Assembly (NCBI GenBank): GCA_034716895.1
Contig: JAYEKW010000086.1
Span: forward strand, 5,175 to 40,648
Direction of reading: 5' to 3'
DNA length: 35,474 nt
DNA from: Candidatus Neomarinimicrobiota bacterium
GTDB taxonomy: Bacteria > Fidelibacterota > UBA8477 > JABMPR01
Positions 8,506 through 16,989 of the stretch are shown here, in pieces. Below the pieces are notes generated by a model. It ran no database searches. It saw only the letters and a list, made by a program, of their open reading frames with translations, and was not told the origin of the DNA. How positions within the stretch are numbered: position 1 is the first letter of the stretch; every line of letters begins with the position of its first letter. A program made the translations under genes and the position numbers.

Positions 8506-9309
8506 ATGTCAAAACACATGAACTATCTATTGATCATGGCTGTACTACTGGGACTTCAGTCCTGTAGCGGGACAAAATATCTGAGTGAACCGGCAACTGC
8601 TGATTTCCGGATCGATGGTGAACAGCTGGAGTGGGCGGGGCGCTTTGAAATTCCAAAAAATGAAAAATTTGCCGTGGGCATAAGTCATGATAAAAACTAT
8701 CTCTATGTGGCTATCAATAGTATGGACCGAAGCTTTGAGCGTCAATTGGCCATGCGGGGTTTAACCATCTGGGTCGATGCCAGAGGTAAAAAACATGAGG
8801 ACCTCGGTTTCAAATTTCAGAGCCTTATACCCATGGATCGTCGCCCAGGGTCATCTGAAAACCGGCGAAGTAGAATGGGTGCTGGAGAACGAGATGCGTC
8901 TATGTTTCGGAATGCTTCCCCTTTCAACGGCGATCTTGATCTCATCATTGTTGATGCTAAAGACCGGGAACGTTTGGGGCCAGCGGATCTGTTAGCTGTT
9001 GCTTTTTCAGGAGATGGTGGGTTTTTTATGGAATACCAAATTCCCCTGGCGCTTCTGGGGCAGGACTATGCACCGGGTCAGCCGCTTGGTGTGGGAATAA
9101 ATTCTGCATTTGATAAAAGCAATCTACCTGCCGGTGGTCGAGGGGGGATGTCTGGTGGTGGAATGTCCAGCGGTGGCCGAGGTGGTTCAGGTGGCGGTAA
9201 AAGAGGTGGGGGTCAAGGTGGTGGACGACCTGGTATGCCGGGGGGAAGCCGACCCGACCAAACTGACTTGGATGTTTGGATCAAAGTCGAGTTCACCCAA
9301 AATAAATAA
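8506..9309 (+). CDS. Lipoprotein with CBM9/DOMON-like domain and Gly/Arg-rich tail
   Basis: 267 residues from the ATG at 8506, with GGAG at 8497-8500 as ribosome site; an upstream in-frame TTG at 8452 is more likely part of the promoter. The signal ends in a lipobox with Cys at residue 20 (VLLGLQSC). Residues 30-200 look like a family-9 carbohydrate-binding/DOMON-type beta-sandwich: FRIDGEQLEWAGRFEIP, then SHDKNYLYVAINSMDRSFE, then GLTIWVDARGKKHEDLGFKF. Residues about 208-250 are almost only Gly, Arg, Ser, Met and Pro (GGRGGMSGGGMSSGGRGG), a low-complexity linker, followed by a final beta-strand segment (LDVWIKVEF). The ligand is unknown. It follows phoU by 69 bases and could be a phosphate-regulon member, but a terminal unrelated gene is equally possible. 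Confidence 0.8.
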   Translation: MSKHMNYLLIMAVLLGLQSCSGTKYLSEPATADFRIDGEQLEWAGRFEIPKNEKFAVGISHDKNYLYVAINSMDRSFERQLAMRGLTIWVDARGKKHEDLGFKFQSLIPMDRRPGSSENRRSRMGAGERDASMFRNASPFNGDLDLIIVDAKDRERLGPADLLAVAFSGDGGFFMEYQIPLALLGQDYAPGQPLGVGINSAFDKSNLPAGGRGGMSGGGMSSGGRGGSGGGKRGGGQGGGRPGMPGGSRPDQTDLDVWIKVEFTQNK

Positions 9310-9324
9310 TTGAACATGTGCCCC

Positions 9325-9359
9325 AAAAAAAAGAGGCCGCCATTGCTGACAGCCTCTTT
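9325..9359 (-). terminator. Rho-independent terminator of the PpiD-like gene
   Basis: AAAGAGGC (9330-9337) pairs with GCCTCTTT (9352-9359) around a 14-base loop. On the minus strand the stem runs into a tract of T residues (the eight A at 9325-9332 on the + strand). It ends the minus-strand gene starting at 11200, and may also stop + strand transcripts from the lipoprotein gene. Confidence 0.8.
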
Positions 9360-9382
9360 CAACACTTAGCTAATGTGAAATA

Positions 9383-11200
9383 TTAGAGCATGCGCAGACG
9401 ATTATCAGTTATGTCTGCACCCTCACGGAGATCTTCCAAATACTTGTTCCAGACCTCATTCTGACGGTTCTGAGTTAGACTCAGATACAAGGCATCATAG
9501 CTGGCTATGTAAGCTGCTTCATCAAAATCACTCCGAGCATTCAAGCGCACAATGACTGAGCCCCGAGGGGTGTCAAAAACCGGAGAGATATTACCAATTT
9601 CAGCATTTGCAAGAAAACCAAAGATCTCCTGGTAACGACCAAGCCCCCTGATGCTTGCATTACCCTGTGCTCCCTCAACTACTTGATGCAAAAGACCCTC
9701 ACGACCCTCGATCTGAACAGTGGACCAGTCGCTATCTGCATTTAAACTGGCTAGCAGATCGTCAGCGACAGATTTAGCCATCGCCTGTTTTTTCTGATTG
9801 GTAACATTGCGTTTGATGGTCACCTTTGCTTGATCATAAGGACGGTCACCAGCAGGTATTATCTCAGATAACTGGAATATTGCAAGATGATTATCATTTT
9901 GCAAAACTTTGCTGTGAGCCCCTATCTCAGAGAGATAAGCGAAGCGAACAGCAGACTGGAAGGATCCAAGTCCGGAGATATAAGTATCCTTTTGAAGAAG
10001 CTTATTGGACTTGCGCGCTGCCATTCCGAGTGAATCAACAGCCTGGTCAAATCCAATCTCATCTGCCAGAAATTCCAGATTCTTCAGGTCTCGTCTGATT
10101 TTGTCGCGAGTGGTTTCGCTGGGTCGTATCTCCACCAGAATATGACGGGCTTCAACCTCTGGAGTACCGTTCTCCACCCGGTTGGCTTCAACCTTGATCA
10201 GATGATAACCAAATTGAGTTAATACTGGACCAACAATTTCACCAACGGGAGCTGAAAAAGCAGCTTTTTCAAATGGAGGAGCCATTTTACCCTTGCCAAA
10301 CCAACCGAGGTATCCACCATTGGGACCTGTCGGTCCTTCTGAATGAATCTCAGCCATTGATTCGAAACTGGCACCATTAAGGATCTCATCTTTCACATCA
10401 TTGATCAAATTGAGAGCCCGGGTTGTGTCTGAATTCGTTGCTTTAATCTCGGTTGAAATGATGTTCAGGAAACGGGTTTCTTCCTGCTGAAAATCATCAA
10501 GATTCAGATCATAGTAATTTTGCAATTCAGCTTCTGAAACTTCAGTCTCATTGTCTTTCCAGAGGGAATTCTTTACAAAAAGATATTCCATGTCATAGAT
10601 GACCTCATTACGCATGTATTCAGCACGGACCTCAGCCTCTGATACCTGAGTCGTGGCAATTACTTTTTGCTGAAGTTTTTCCACTGGAACAATGGCAGCG
10701 ACCTGTTGACGCATGGCAGCAAAGAAATTGGCTGCTTCTGGAGCGTTGACTGCCTCCTGGTAGGCATTGTAGTCGAATTCGCCTGTTTCAGACATAAAGT
10801 ACTGTTGGATAGTGGGGTGGACGTTCTCGGTAAAAAAGTATTTGATCTCATCGGGGGAAACATGAATGCCCTGTTCCTCAATGGTCTGACGAATAAGGAT
10901 CTGAGTCACCATGGTCTCCCAGATCTGATCTGTCATTTGAATCATCTGTTGTTCATTGGGCTCAATACTATTTCTTTGTCTGAAATTTTCCCGCTCATTT
11001 TGCAAGGAACGCATGAAGTTCTCACGGGTCAGTTCCTCACCATTCACCGTAGTAAAGACGTTGGATTGATTACCACCGATAAGATCTGTAATATCGGCTC
11101 CTCCAACCAATCCACCGACACTCATGGTTAGCACGAAAACAACGACTAGAAAGATCATAATCCCAGCCATGTTGTCCCGCATTTTGTTCATCACACCCAT
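9383..11200 (-). CDS. ppiD: PpiD/SurA-type periplasmic peptidyl-prolyl isomerase
   Basis: 605 residues from the ATG ending at 11200, chosen because AGGAGG lies just upstream; a longer frame to 11281 lacks support. An uncleaved N-terminal membrane anchor at about residues 11-33 (MAGIMIFLVVVFVLTMSVGG) is followed by a SurA_N-like chaperone region (LTRENFMRSLQNERENFRQR) and a parvulin domain at about 235-330 with GPNGGYLGWFGKGKMAPPFE and GPVLTQFGYHLIKVEAN. A second, degenerate parvulin unit starts at VEARHILVEIRPSE. PpiD proteins hold and fold newly exported outer-membrane proteins in the periplasm. The length and architecture match PpiD (about 620 residues). It appears to be transcribed alone and ends at a good terminator. 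Confidence 0.9.
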   Translation of the reverse strand: MGVMNKMRDNMAGIMIFLVVVFVLTMSVGGLVGGADITDLIGGNQSNVFTTVNGEELTRENFMRSLQNERENFRQRNSIEPNEQQMIQMTDQIWETMVTQILIRQTIEEQGIHVSPDEIKYFFTENVHPTIQQYFMSETGEFDYNAYQEAVNAPEAANFFAAMRQQVAAIVPVEKLQQKVIATTQVSEAEVRAEYMRNEVIYDMEYLFVKNSLWKDNETEVSEAELQNYYDLNLDDFQQEETRFLNIISTEIKATNSDTTRALNLINDVKDEILNGASFESMAEIHSEGPTGPNGGYLGWFGKGKMAPPFEKAAFSAPVGEIVGPVLTQFGYHLIKVEANRVENGTPEVEARHILVEIRPSETTRDKIRRDLKNLEFLADEIGFDQAVDSLGMAARKSNKLLQKDTYISGLGSFQSAVRFAYLSEIGAHSKVLQNDNHLAIFQLSEIIPAGDRPYDQAKVTIKRNVTNQKKQAMAKSVADDLLASLNADSDWSTVQIEGREGLLHQVVEGAQGNASIRGLGRYQEIFGFLANAEIGNISPVFDTPRGSVIVRLNARSDFDEAAYIASYDALYLSLTQNRQNEVWNKYLEDLREGADITDNRLRML

Positions 11201-11969
11201 GTTGTTGTTCCTCCTGCGCTCACTATAGCGTATACAATTATTTGGATTAAAAAAAGCCGCCCAATATAGTTTGACACACAAGGGGTTGCAAGGGTGTCAA
11301 AGGGTGAATTGGGCTATTCTGAATTATGGTTGATACGCAGGTCACATGTCGTATTGCACACTTCCTTCACTGACAAATATTAGTAATACCATATTCACTT
11401 CAAAATGAGCCATAACTCCTGCATCTTTTCCATTTTCACTTTACTTCGATGAACTCAGCATAACACACTTAAAATGTTCACCATAGCTTCGCACTACATG
11501 CTACGCCTTGACAAGCAGCTATGCCTGCCTAAGCCGAAGTCGGTCCCCACGCAGGCAGGCTTCACATGTAAAGCGAAGCAGTGCGAATTTTCTATCGAAA
11601 ATCGCACGGGGAGTAAAAAAGAAAAACATGTCGCCAGTAGCTTGCAAAGCGTAGGGTGATATTTTGGATTTAATGTCTACTTTAGAACTGAAAATGGTGT
11701 ACGTCGGCGAACAAGGGTGATACAGTGTCTCAGCATGATGCACAAACTGAGCAGCGTCAGATAGGCGACAAAGATGACGAGTTTCATTCTGTAACAGACC
11801 CAATCAAGACGATAGAAAGATCGAGCAAATCTCTGGTTTTCTGGCTTATCAAAAAGCTATTGAAGAGCAGCTTATCGTTTATATTCGCGGGAACTAAGCC
11901 TGTCAGCAACCGTTAAGGGATTTATCGAGTCTGGAACAAGCACTTGAGGATCCTGGAAGGGATCAGAGT
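11201..11969. other. Long non-coding stretch with dispersed repeat and hairpins
   Basis: 769 bases without a convincing intact gene. The left end must hold the PpiD promoter. 11420-11560 matches a second place in the window (27515-27842). Inside it, GCCTGCC (11523-11529) and GGCAGGC (11554-11560) can pair. Another hairpin, GTGCGA-A-TTTTC/GAAAATCGCAC, lies at 11581-11607. Near the right end, the mobA frame is open from about 11778 to a TAA at 11895-11897 and reads protein-like (QISGFLAYQKAIEEQLIVYI), but has no start and is too short to name. Confidence 0.6.
11420..11560. repeat. Dispersed repeat, copy 1 (uninterrupted)
   Basis: Two blocks match copy 2 at 27515-27842: ACTTCGATGAACTCAGCATA near the left and CTACATGCTACGCC, GACAAGCAGCTATGCC and AAGTCGGT at the right. 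In this copy the blocks are joined by about 35 bases containing TTAA at 11469-11472; in copy 2 that TTAA is where a 174-base element is inserted. The repeat contains no open frame conserved between the copies. Confidence 0.7.
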
Positions 11970-12551
11970 ATGAAAACATCTCCCTGTAATTCATGTACTG
12001 CCATCATTCTAGCCGGAGGTAGTGCCAAAAGAATGGGGGAGGATAAACGCTTCCTCAAGGTGGGGCATGAGAATTTACTGGAGCGACAGATCAGCCTGTT
12101 AAAACAGCATTTTCATGAGATCATCATTTCTGCCAACGATCCAGACAAACTGGCCTACCTAAACTTACCTGTCATTAAAGATGGCCACCCCGGGAATGGT
12201 CCTTTGGAAGGTTTAACCACAGCCCTGGCGGCTACCCATACTGACTATAGTTTTGTAGTCGCTGTGGACATTCCCAACATTGATATGAAGCTGGTAGAGA
12301 AGATGCGCAGTCATCTGGATCATGTTTCAGCTGTGATACCCGTCTGTATTGACGGGCGGGAGGAGCCTTTATTCGCATTTTACAGCAAGAATTGTATCCC
12401 TATTTTCAGGGCGGCTTTGGAAAAGGGTGAATTAGCGATCCACAAGGCTTTAAATCGTTGTCCAGTCTATCATTTTCCGATGCGCGGCGAACGGCCCCTG
12501 GCCAATTTAAATCGGCCAGAAGATTATGAGGATTATCTCAAGGACAACTGA
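11970..12551 (+). CDS. mobA: Molybdenum cofactor guanylyltransferase MobA
   Basis: 193 residues. The nucleotide-binding signature is at the N-terminus (AIILAGGSAKRMGEDKRFL), followed by the GPLEGLTTALAA segment and the metal-binding aspartate in FVVAVDIPNID. EEPLFAFYSK and the C-terminal RPLANLNRPEDYEDY (the NxNxPEDL-like end) complete the family pattern. MobA attaches GMP to molybdopterin to make the guanine dinucleotide cofactor used by DMSO-reductase-family enzymes. The length is normal for the family. No other molybdenum-cofactor gene or molybdoenzyme lies in the window, so it is an isolated locus. The ATG follows GGAAGG by about 9 bases. Confidence 0.9.
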   Translation: MKTSPCNSCTAIILAGGSAKRMGEDKRFLKVGHENLLERQISLLKQHFHEIIISANDPDKLAYLNLPVIKDGHPGNGPLEGLTTALAATHTDYSFVVAVDIPNIDMKLVEKMRSHLDHVSAVIPVCIDGREEPLFAFYSKNCIPIFRAALEKGELAIHKALNRCPVYHFPMRGERPLANLNRPEDYEDYLKDN

Positions 12552-12788
12552 TCGCCGTAATTCTTATCAGGCTTTACCCATATAATAATAGATGTAACCC
12601 ACCTGAATTGTAAGTAGGAATAAGCTTGTATTTCAACTCCGAATCGATTACAATTTAATCCAACCCAACCCCCAAATAGTGTTCACGGCAAACCGGTTTG
12701 TTTATCCTGAATGACGTTATGAATTTGTCTGTTACCTGATTCCGGATTAAACTGTGAACGCAGAAAAAGCAAAAAGGCAATTAGCATT

Positions 12789-13772
12789 ATGAAAGCAAAG
12801 ATCACTCAGATCAAGAATTTCAAGAAGAATACTCACATCCAGGGATTTTTCCTGGTAAGGGAAAAACATTTACGAAGCACCCGAACCAATCATCCCTATC
12901 TGCAATTGCAGCTTCAGGATAATAGTGGTTCTATCGAGGCTAAAGTGTGGGAAGATGTTCCTGCATTTGAAAAATCCTTTGATGAGGGTGATGCAGTTGT
13001 TGTAAAAGGGCGGGTGAGCGAGTACGCCCAGCGTCTCCAATTGGAGATTGAAGATATCGGCAGAGCGATCCCTGAAAAACATGCTGATTATGGATTTGAT
13101 CTCACCAAGCTCATTCCCTCCAGCAAGTCAAGTATAAATCAGATGTGGCGCGAACTGGGTAAGATCATTAAAGAGATGAAAAATGATCATTTAAAGTCTC
13201 TTATAAGCAAAATATACAAAGAGCATGGAGCCGTGATCAAACAACACCCGGCCTCAATGAAACTTCACCATGCCTGGGTGGGGGGCTATCTGGAACATGT
13301 TTTTTCCATGGCCAGGTTGGGGGTCGTGCTGGCAGATCACTATGCAGTTGATCGGGATCTTCTGCTGACCGGGATTCTGCTGCATGATATAGGCAAGATC
13401 ATCGAATTGAATCCAGCCAGTAAGCCAGGCTACACAGACTCAGGAAAACTGCTGGGGCATATTGTGCTGGGGCGGGATCTGGCTCGGGATACCATGTCAG
13501 GAATCAATGGTTTTCCACCTGATCTACAGCTGAAAGTCGAGCACATGATCCTTGCCCACCAGGGGAAGTACGAATGGCAATCACCCAAACTCCCGAAATT
13601 CAAGGAGGCCCTTCTCCTGCATCATATAGATGAGTTGGATGCCCGGATGAATATGATGTCTGTCGCCATGGAACAGGATCAGGAAACAGGCGCCTGGACC
13701 AATCGATATAATTATTTCAGGGTGCCGCTCTTAAAGGGGGAACTTGATCCGGATGGAGTTGATCAAAATTGA
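12789..13772 (+). CDS. yhaM: YhaM-family 3'-5' exoribonuclease (OB-fold plus HD domain)
   Basis: 327 residues. Residues 1-95 form an OB-fold nucleic-acid-binding domain (FLVREKHLRSTRTNHPYLQL, then DNSGSIEAKVWED). Residues about 150-305 form an HD metal-dependent phosphohydrolase domain with its ligands in order: HHAWVGGYLEHV, LLHDIGKI, LGHIVLG, HMILAHQGKYEW and LHHIDELDARMN. YhaM/Cbf1 proteins trim RNA and single-stranded DNA from the 3' end in the cytoplasm. The length agrees with the family (about 310-330). The stop overlaps or abuts the start of the next gene, so the cluster to 15949 is probably one transcript. The ribosome site is a modest AAAAAGG. Confidence 0.9.
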   Translation: MKAKITQIKNFKKNTHIQGFFLVREKHLRSTRTNHPYLQLQLQDNSGSIEAKVWEDVPAFEKSFDEGDAVVVKGRVSEYAQRLQLEIEDIGRAIPEKHADYGFDLTKLIPSSKSSINQMWRELGKIIKEMKNDHLKSLISKIYKEHGAVIKQHPASMKLHHAWVGGYLEHVFSMARLGVVLADHYAVDRDLLLTGILLHDIGKIIELNPASKPGYTDSGKLLGHIVLGRDLARDTMSGINGFPPDLQLKVEHMILAHQGKYEWQSPKLPKFKEALLLHHIDELDARMNMMSVAMEQDQETGAWTNRYNYFRVPLLKGELDPDGVDQN

Positions 13773-14343
13773 TATGAGCATGTCTTTGGTAGAATATCGC
13801 CGCTTGGCTCTGATGTCGCTCTGGACTGGACTCATCGTCACCGTAGGAATAGTCTGCTCATTTATCCCCAATCTGGAGCTGGTGATTCTCTCAGCTTTTC
13901 TCGGTGGTGTGGCTCTGGGACCTAAAAGGGGTTTTATTGTGGCCGTGATCGGGGAGGCTGTTTTTTCTACTTTAAATCCCATTGGCTCAGGGTTGGGTTA
14001 CCCAATATTGCTTCTTTTTCAGGTGGTGGGTATTGGAATTGGTGGTGGGTTAGGCGGTTTGCTGGCACCAGCCATCAGATCGCTCCAACATCCAATTGCA
14101 AAAGCAGTTGCTCTGGGTGTCACAGGATTTGTGATTACCCTGATATACGATGTATTGACTGCGTTGAGCTTTCCGCTCAGCTCAGGGATGGTCGAGGGAA
14201 CCCTCTGGGGAACCATTGTTACGGGGCTGGTGTTTTTTATCATGCACATAACTTCAAATACCATACTGTTTGCTCTATTCGCTCCTATTTTAGTGCGTTT
14301 GGTTGACCAACAATTATTGATGCACGATCTGAGAAAGGACTAG
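13753..14343 (+). CDS. ECF-type transporter substrate-binding (S) component
   Basis: About 196 residues with five or six hydrophobic segments (LMSLWTGLIVTVGIVCSFI, LVILSAFLGGVALGPKRGF, GVTGFVITLIYDVLTALSF, GTIVTGLVFFIMHITSNTIL). The short GLGGLLAP and YDVLTA elements resemble ECF_trnsprt S components, which bind a vitamin or metal in the inner membrane and work with EcfA/EcfT. No EcfA or EcfT gene is in the window, so it would rely on a shared energising module elsewhere. Start choice is uncertain: ATG 13753 overlaps the previous gene by 20 bases, with AGGGGG 12 bases upstream; TTG 13744 and ATG 13774 are also possible. The ligand is not readable. Confidence 0.72.
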   Translation: MELIKIDMSMSLVEYRRLALMSLWTGLIVTVGIVCSFIPNLELVILSAFLGGVALGPKRGFIVAVIGEAVFSTLNPIGSGLGYPILLLFQVVGIGIGGGLGGLLAPAIRSLQHPIAKAVALGVTGFVITLIYDVLTALSFPLSSGMVEGTLWGTIVTGLVFFIMHITSNTILFALFAPILVRLVDQQLLMHDLRKD

Positions 14344-14344
14344 C

Positions 14345-15949
14345 ATGAGCTTGAGGGTATTTGTTTTGACACTGGTCAGTATGGTGTTCCCTCTATTCTC
14401 ATTGGCTCAACTAGACCATCCAGCCGTTGTGATTCAGGATGTTCCTGATTTTGGAGCAGTATCCGGAACATGGGGTCATCTGCAATTCTACCGCCCCTTT
14501 GGGTTTAAAGCTGTCGTACTGGATGAATGGCAGGATCTGGCCACCAGCTACCTCATAAATGGTGAGCCCCTCAATACTGATAGACAGGGCTGGCTACCGC
14601 TATTGGACCAGCGAACACTCTGGTCTCAGCTACACCCTGCTCTGACAACGGAAGCTGACACAACTGCTCCCTCATTACTAGTCAATTATCGTCAGGGTGA
14701 TGCTGATTTTAAGGATTTTACAGTTTGGTATCACAATAGCCTGGGCAAAGCCACCCGTTATGCCTGGAATTCAAAATTAAGGTCTCATCAGCGTTTTATA
14801 GGTGTTCAGCTCTATGATGAGCAACGTCACCAACTGCAGATTGAGAACCGGATCGATGATCAGGTTATCAAAGTGGAGCTGGGTTATGACCATCAGGTGA
14901 ATCCGCTTTATTTATATGAACTGGATACTGTACTGCAAGCCTGGAATTATAATGACAAACTGCAGCTTCGATCAGATCGGTGGTCCGGAAATCTGCATTG
15001 GCAGAATATTGATTCGAATTCAGTCGGATCAGAGTTCTTTGCCTGGGTGCAGGGTGGTATCTGGGAATGGCCTGCAGCTCAACGACATTCACTCAGCACC
15101 CTGGCCTATTTTGGACATCGGTTTCAAGTGAGAGAATGGTCTCCTGTGGAAATGAAGATCGGAGTCATTCGTAAGCAACTGGGTGGCGATGGAAGCATCC
15201 GCCATTTTATGGAAGTCAATCTCCCTCAATTCAGCAATCGGCATCTATCGGTAGAATTGGGTCTGAAAAATCTAGGCCAATGGCGTTTTCTGCCCAACGT
15301 GAAGGCTGGTTTGGATTATAAACCGCTCAATATTACTTACCAAACTCATCAACTTATTGATGAAAGAACCTTTAAACCTGAGTTAACTGCTACAACTGTA
15401 CACGAGCTCACATCGACCTTGAAATTTGCCGCATTCGAGATAAGTATGGGTGGGTGGCAGGGTCAAAATGACCAGGGATCTATCAGGGGGACACAGGGCT
15501 ACACGAGGTTGACTTTCCCCTGGGAGATGGAACTGAAGTTAGGCGGTTCAATGGTGGATCAAGCAACGGATTGGATCTGGGCTAAAAAGCAGGTATTATG
15601 GGAGCTCAACCAGGATGCCTTTCTATTCGATCAAGCGATGCATGTTCATTTAAATGTTTGGGGACGTCATCTATTTCAACCACAACAGGGTTTTCTTGAT
15701 CCTGATGACCTGGTGGTTCGACCCACTGATATTGACAGCGATGAGACGATCCTGCATCTGCTGAATTACTCTATCCAAGCTCAGGTCAGTACCCTAATCA
15801 TTGGGTTTACTGATACCAATATGCTTCATGATCCACTGTGGTCCCAATACGTGTCAGGTCTCCCAAATTCAGAATACACTATTATGGCCAATCAATTCAC
15901 TGAATCCAGATTTCGCTATATCTCCCTGATCTGGGTCTTTGACAATTAA
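14345..15949 (+). CDS. Putative outer-membrane beta-barrel protein
   Basis: 534 residues with a signal peptide (MSLRVFVLTLVSMVFPLFSLA). The rest has the alternating pattern of beta-strands rich in Trp, Tyr and Phe (FFAWVQGGIWEWPA, HLSVELGLKNLGQWRFLP) and ends in a strand with an aromatic near the terminus (RYISLIWVFDN), as in barrel proteins. No named family was recognised. AAAGGA precedes the ATG, which lies 1 base after the ECF S-component stop, so the two are coupled. A shared uptake route (outer-membrane channel plus inner-membrane binder) is a reasonable inference but unproven. Confidence 0.65.
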   Translation: MSLRVFVLTLVSMVFPLFSLAQLDHPAVVIQDVPDFGAVSGTWGHLQFYRPFGFKAVVLDEWQDLATSYLINGEPLNTDRQGWLPLLDQRTLWSQLHPALTTEADTTAPSLLVNYRQGDADFKDFTVWYHNSLGKATRYAWNSKLRSHQRFIGVQLYDEQRHQLQIENRIDDQVIKVELGYDHQVNPLYLYELDTVLQAWNYNDKLQLRSDRWSGNLHWQNIDSNSVGSEFFAWVQGGIWEWPAAQRHSLSTLAYFGHRFQVREWSPVEMKIGVIRKQLGGDGSIRHFMEVNLPQFSNRHLSVELGLKNLGQWRFLPNVKAGLDYKPLNITYQTHQLIDERTFKPELTATTVHELTSTLKFAAFEISMGGWQGQNDQGSIRGTQGYTRLTFPWEMELKLGGSMVDQATDWIWAKKQVLWELNQDAFLFDQAMHVHLNVWGRHLFQPQQGFLDPDDLVVRPTDIDSDETILHLLNYSIQAQVSTLIIGFTDTNMLHDPLWSQYVSGLPNSEYTIMANQFTESRFRYISLIWVFDN

Positions 15950-15951
15950 GT

Positions 15952-15973
15952 GAGATGTAGCCTACTACGTCTC
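15952..15973 (+). terminator. Short hairpin after the outer-membrane protein gene
   Basis: GAGATGTAG and CTACGTCTC form a 9-bp stem with one G-T pair and a CCTA loop, 3 bases after the stop codon. No T tract follows, so it may be a weak terminator or an mRNA 3'-end stabiliser. Confidence 0.35.
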
Positions 15974-16027
15974 TGTCAAACCGCGATCTTAACCTTTTTT
16001 CATGAATGAATATCTAAATCCCCAGTA

Positions 16028-16582
16028 ATGCAAAAAGATACAGATATTCTGCTCTTTGAGAAGGTACAGGACCGTGATCCGCAGGCTTTTGATCAAATTG
16101 TACGAGAATATTCCCCAGGGCTTAATAGTTTCATTCTCAGAATGGTATCCAATGTTGAAGATGCCCAGGATATCCTCCAGGATACTTTTGTCAAGGTCTG
16201 GGAGAAAAGTCATCAATTCAAGGGCAGATCGAGCTTGAAAACCTGGATCTACCGAATTGCCATCAACCTGTGCTATAGTCACTTAAAACGCAGGCAACGC
16301 TGGAGCTACACTTTTATGGAGGATATGAAAGTGCTCATCTCCGGGTCAGATCCTGTGAAAGAAACCGAATATCGCTTTCACTCCGAGATATTGGGTAAAA
16401 GCTTGGCGATTCTCACACCTCGGCAACGGGCTGTTGTGATCGCCAGGATCTATGAGGATCTGCCGTACGCGCAGATCTCAGATGCAGTCGGGTGTTCGGT
16501 GAATGCTGCCAAAGTACATTTTCACGAGGGAAAAAAACGAATAGAAGCTTTTATGAAAGCACAGGTAGGGGAAAATGGATAA
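16028..16582 (+). CDS. ECF-family RNA polymerase sigma factor
   Basis: 184 residues. Region 2 spans about residues 20-90 (VREYSPGLNSFILRMVSNVE, DAQDILQDTFVKVWEK, WIYRIAINLCYSHLKRR). Region 4 spans about 123-172 (LTPRQRAVVIARIYEDLPYA, then QISDAVGCSVNAAKVHFHEG). Regions 1 and 3 are absent, as in extracytoplasmic-function sigma factors. It would redirect RNA polymerase to an envelope-stress regulon. It is followed by a probable membrane anti-sigma gene overlapping by 8 bases, the standard arrangement. A TCTTAACCTTTTT tract about 40 bases upstream may be part of an autoregulated promoter, and the same string occurs at 8441. Confidence 0.93.
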   Translation: MQKDTDILLFEKVQDRDPQAFDQIVREYSPGLNSFILRMVSNVEDAQDILQDTFVKVWEKSHQFKGRSSLKTWIYRIAINLCYSHLKRRQRWSYTFMEDMKVLISGSDPVKETEYRFHSEILGKSLAILTPRQRAVVIARIYEDLPYAQISDAVGCSVNAAKVHFHEGKKRIEAFMKAQVGENG

Positions 16583-16988
16583 GTTGAACATAATATTTCA
16601 GGAGGAACGATCCGACGGACAAGCACCCCCATTGGATATCGATGAGGTCCTTCATGGAGTGCAGACCAGGATTAAAAGGAGAGCGCTTCGCCGGAAAACC
16701 CTCTATTCAGCACCTGTTGTGATTCTCCTGGTGATGATGGTGATCGTGGTGATGCCTGATCGTGGTGATGAATCGGTCAATCCCGGTGGGGAACTACTGA
16801 TGGCTGGTTGGGAAGATTCCTGGACCACAGAGCAAGGACTGTTGTTTGAGTCAGGAAATGACGTGGAGCTGTATGAACAAAGTGTGGATTATCTCATTGA
16901 TGAAAACTATTACTCATACATTGAAGATGCTGAAGAGTTGCTGGATGATGATCTGAAGGCGCTTATCGACTACTTAGAGGAGGTTTAG
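16575..16988 (+). CDS. Probable single-span anti-sigma factor
   Basis: 137 residues, overlapping the sigma gene by 8 bases. The N-terminal 36 residues are cytoplasmic (MDKLNIIFQEERSDGQAPPL) and end in an Arg/Lys cluster (RIKRRALRRK). One membrane span follows at about 43-60 (APVVILLVMMVIVVM), then an acidic periplasmic tail (YEQSVDYLIDENYYSYIED, ending LDDDLKALIDYLEEV). There is no zinc-binding HxxxCxxC motif, so it is not a ZAS-type anti-sigma. The role is inferred from gene order and topology. It is one base from the next start, so it is co-transcribed. Confidence 0.65.
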   Translation: MDKLNIIFQEERSDGQAPPLDIDEVLHGVQTRIKRRALRRKTLYSAPVVILLVMMVIVVMPDRGDESVNPGGELLMAGWEDSWTTEQGLLFESGNDVELYEQSVDYLIDENYYSYIEDAEELLDDDLKALIDYLEEV

Positions 16989-16989
16989 T

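Noticed and set aside
11519-11803. A 94-codon open frame on the minus strand
   Set aside because: It spans the dispersed repeat and a hairpin, has no ribosome site, and is not preserved in the second repeat copy; it looks like an accidental frame.
11201-11969. Transposase or phage remnant
   Set aside because: No frame in the region shows DDE, HUH or recombinase motifs; only short repeats and hairpins are seen.
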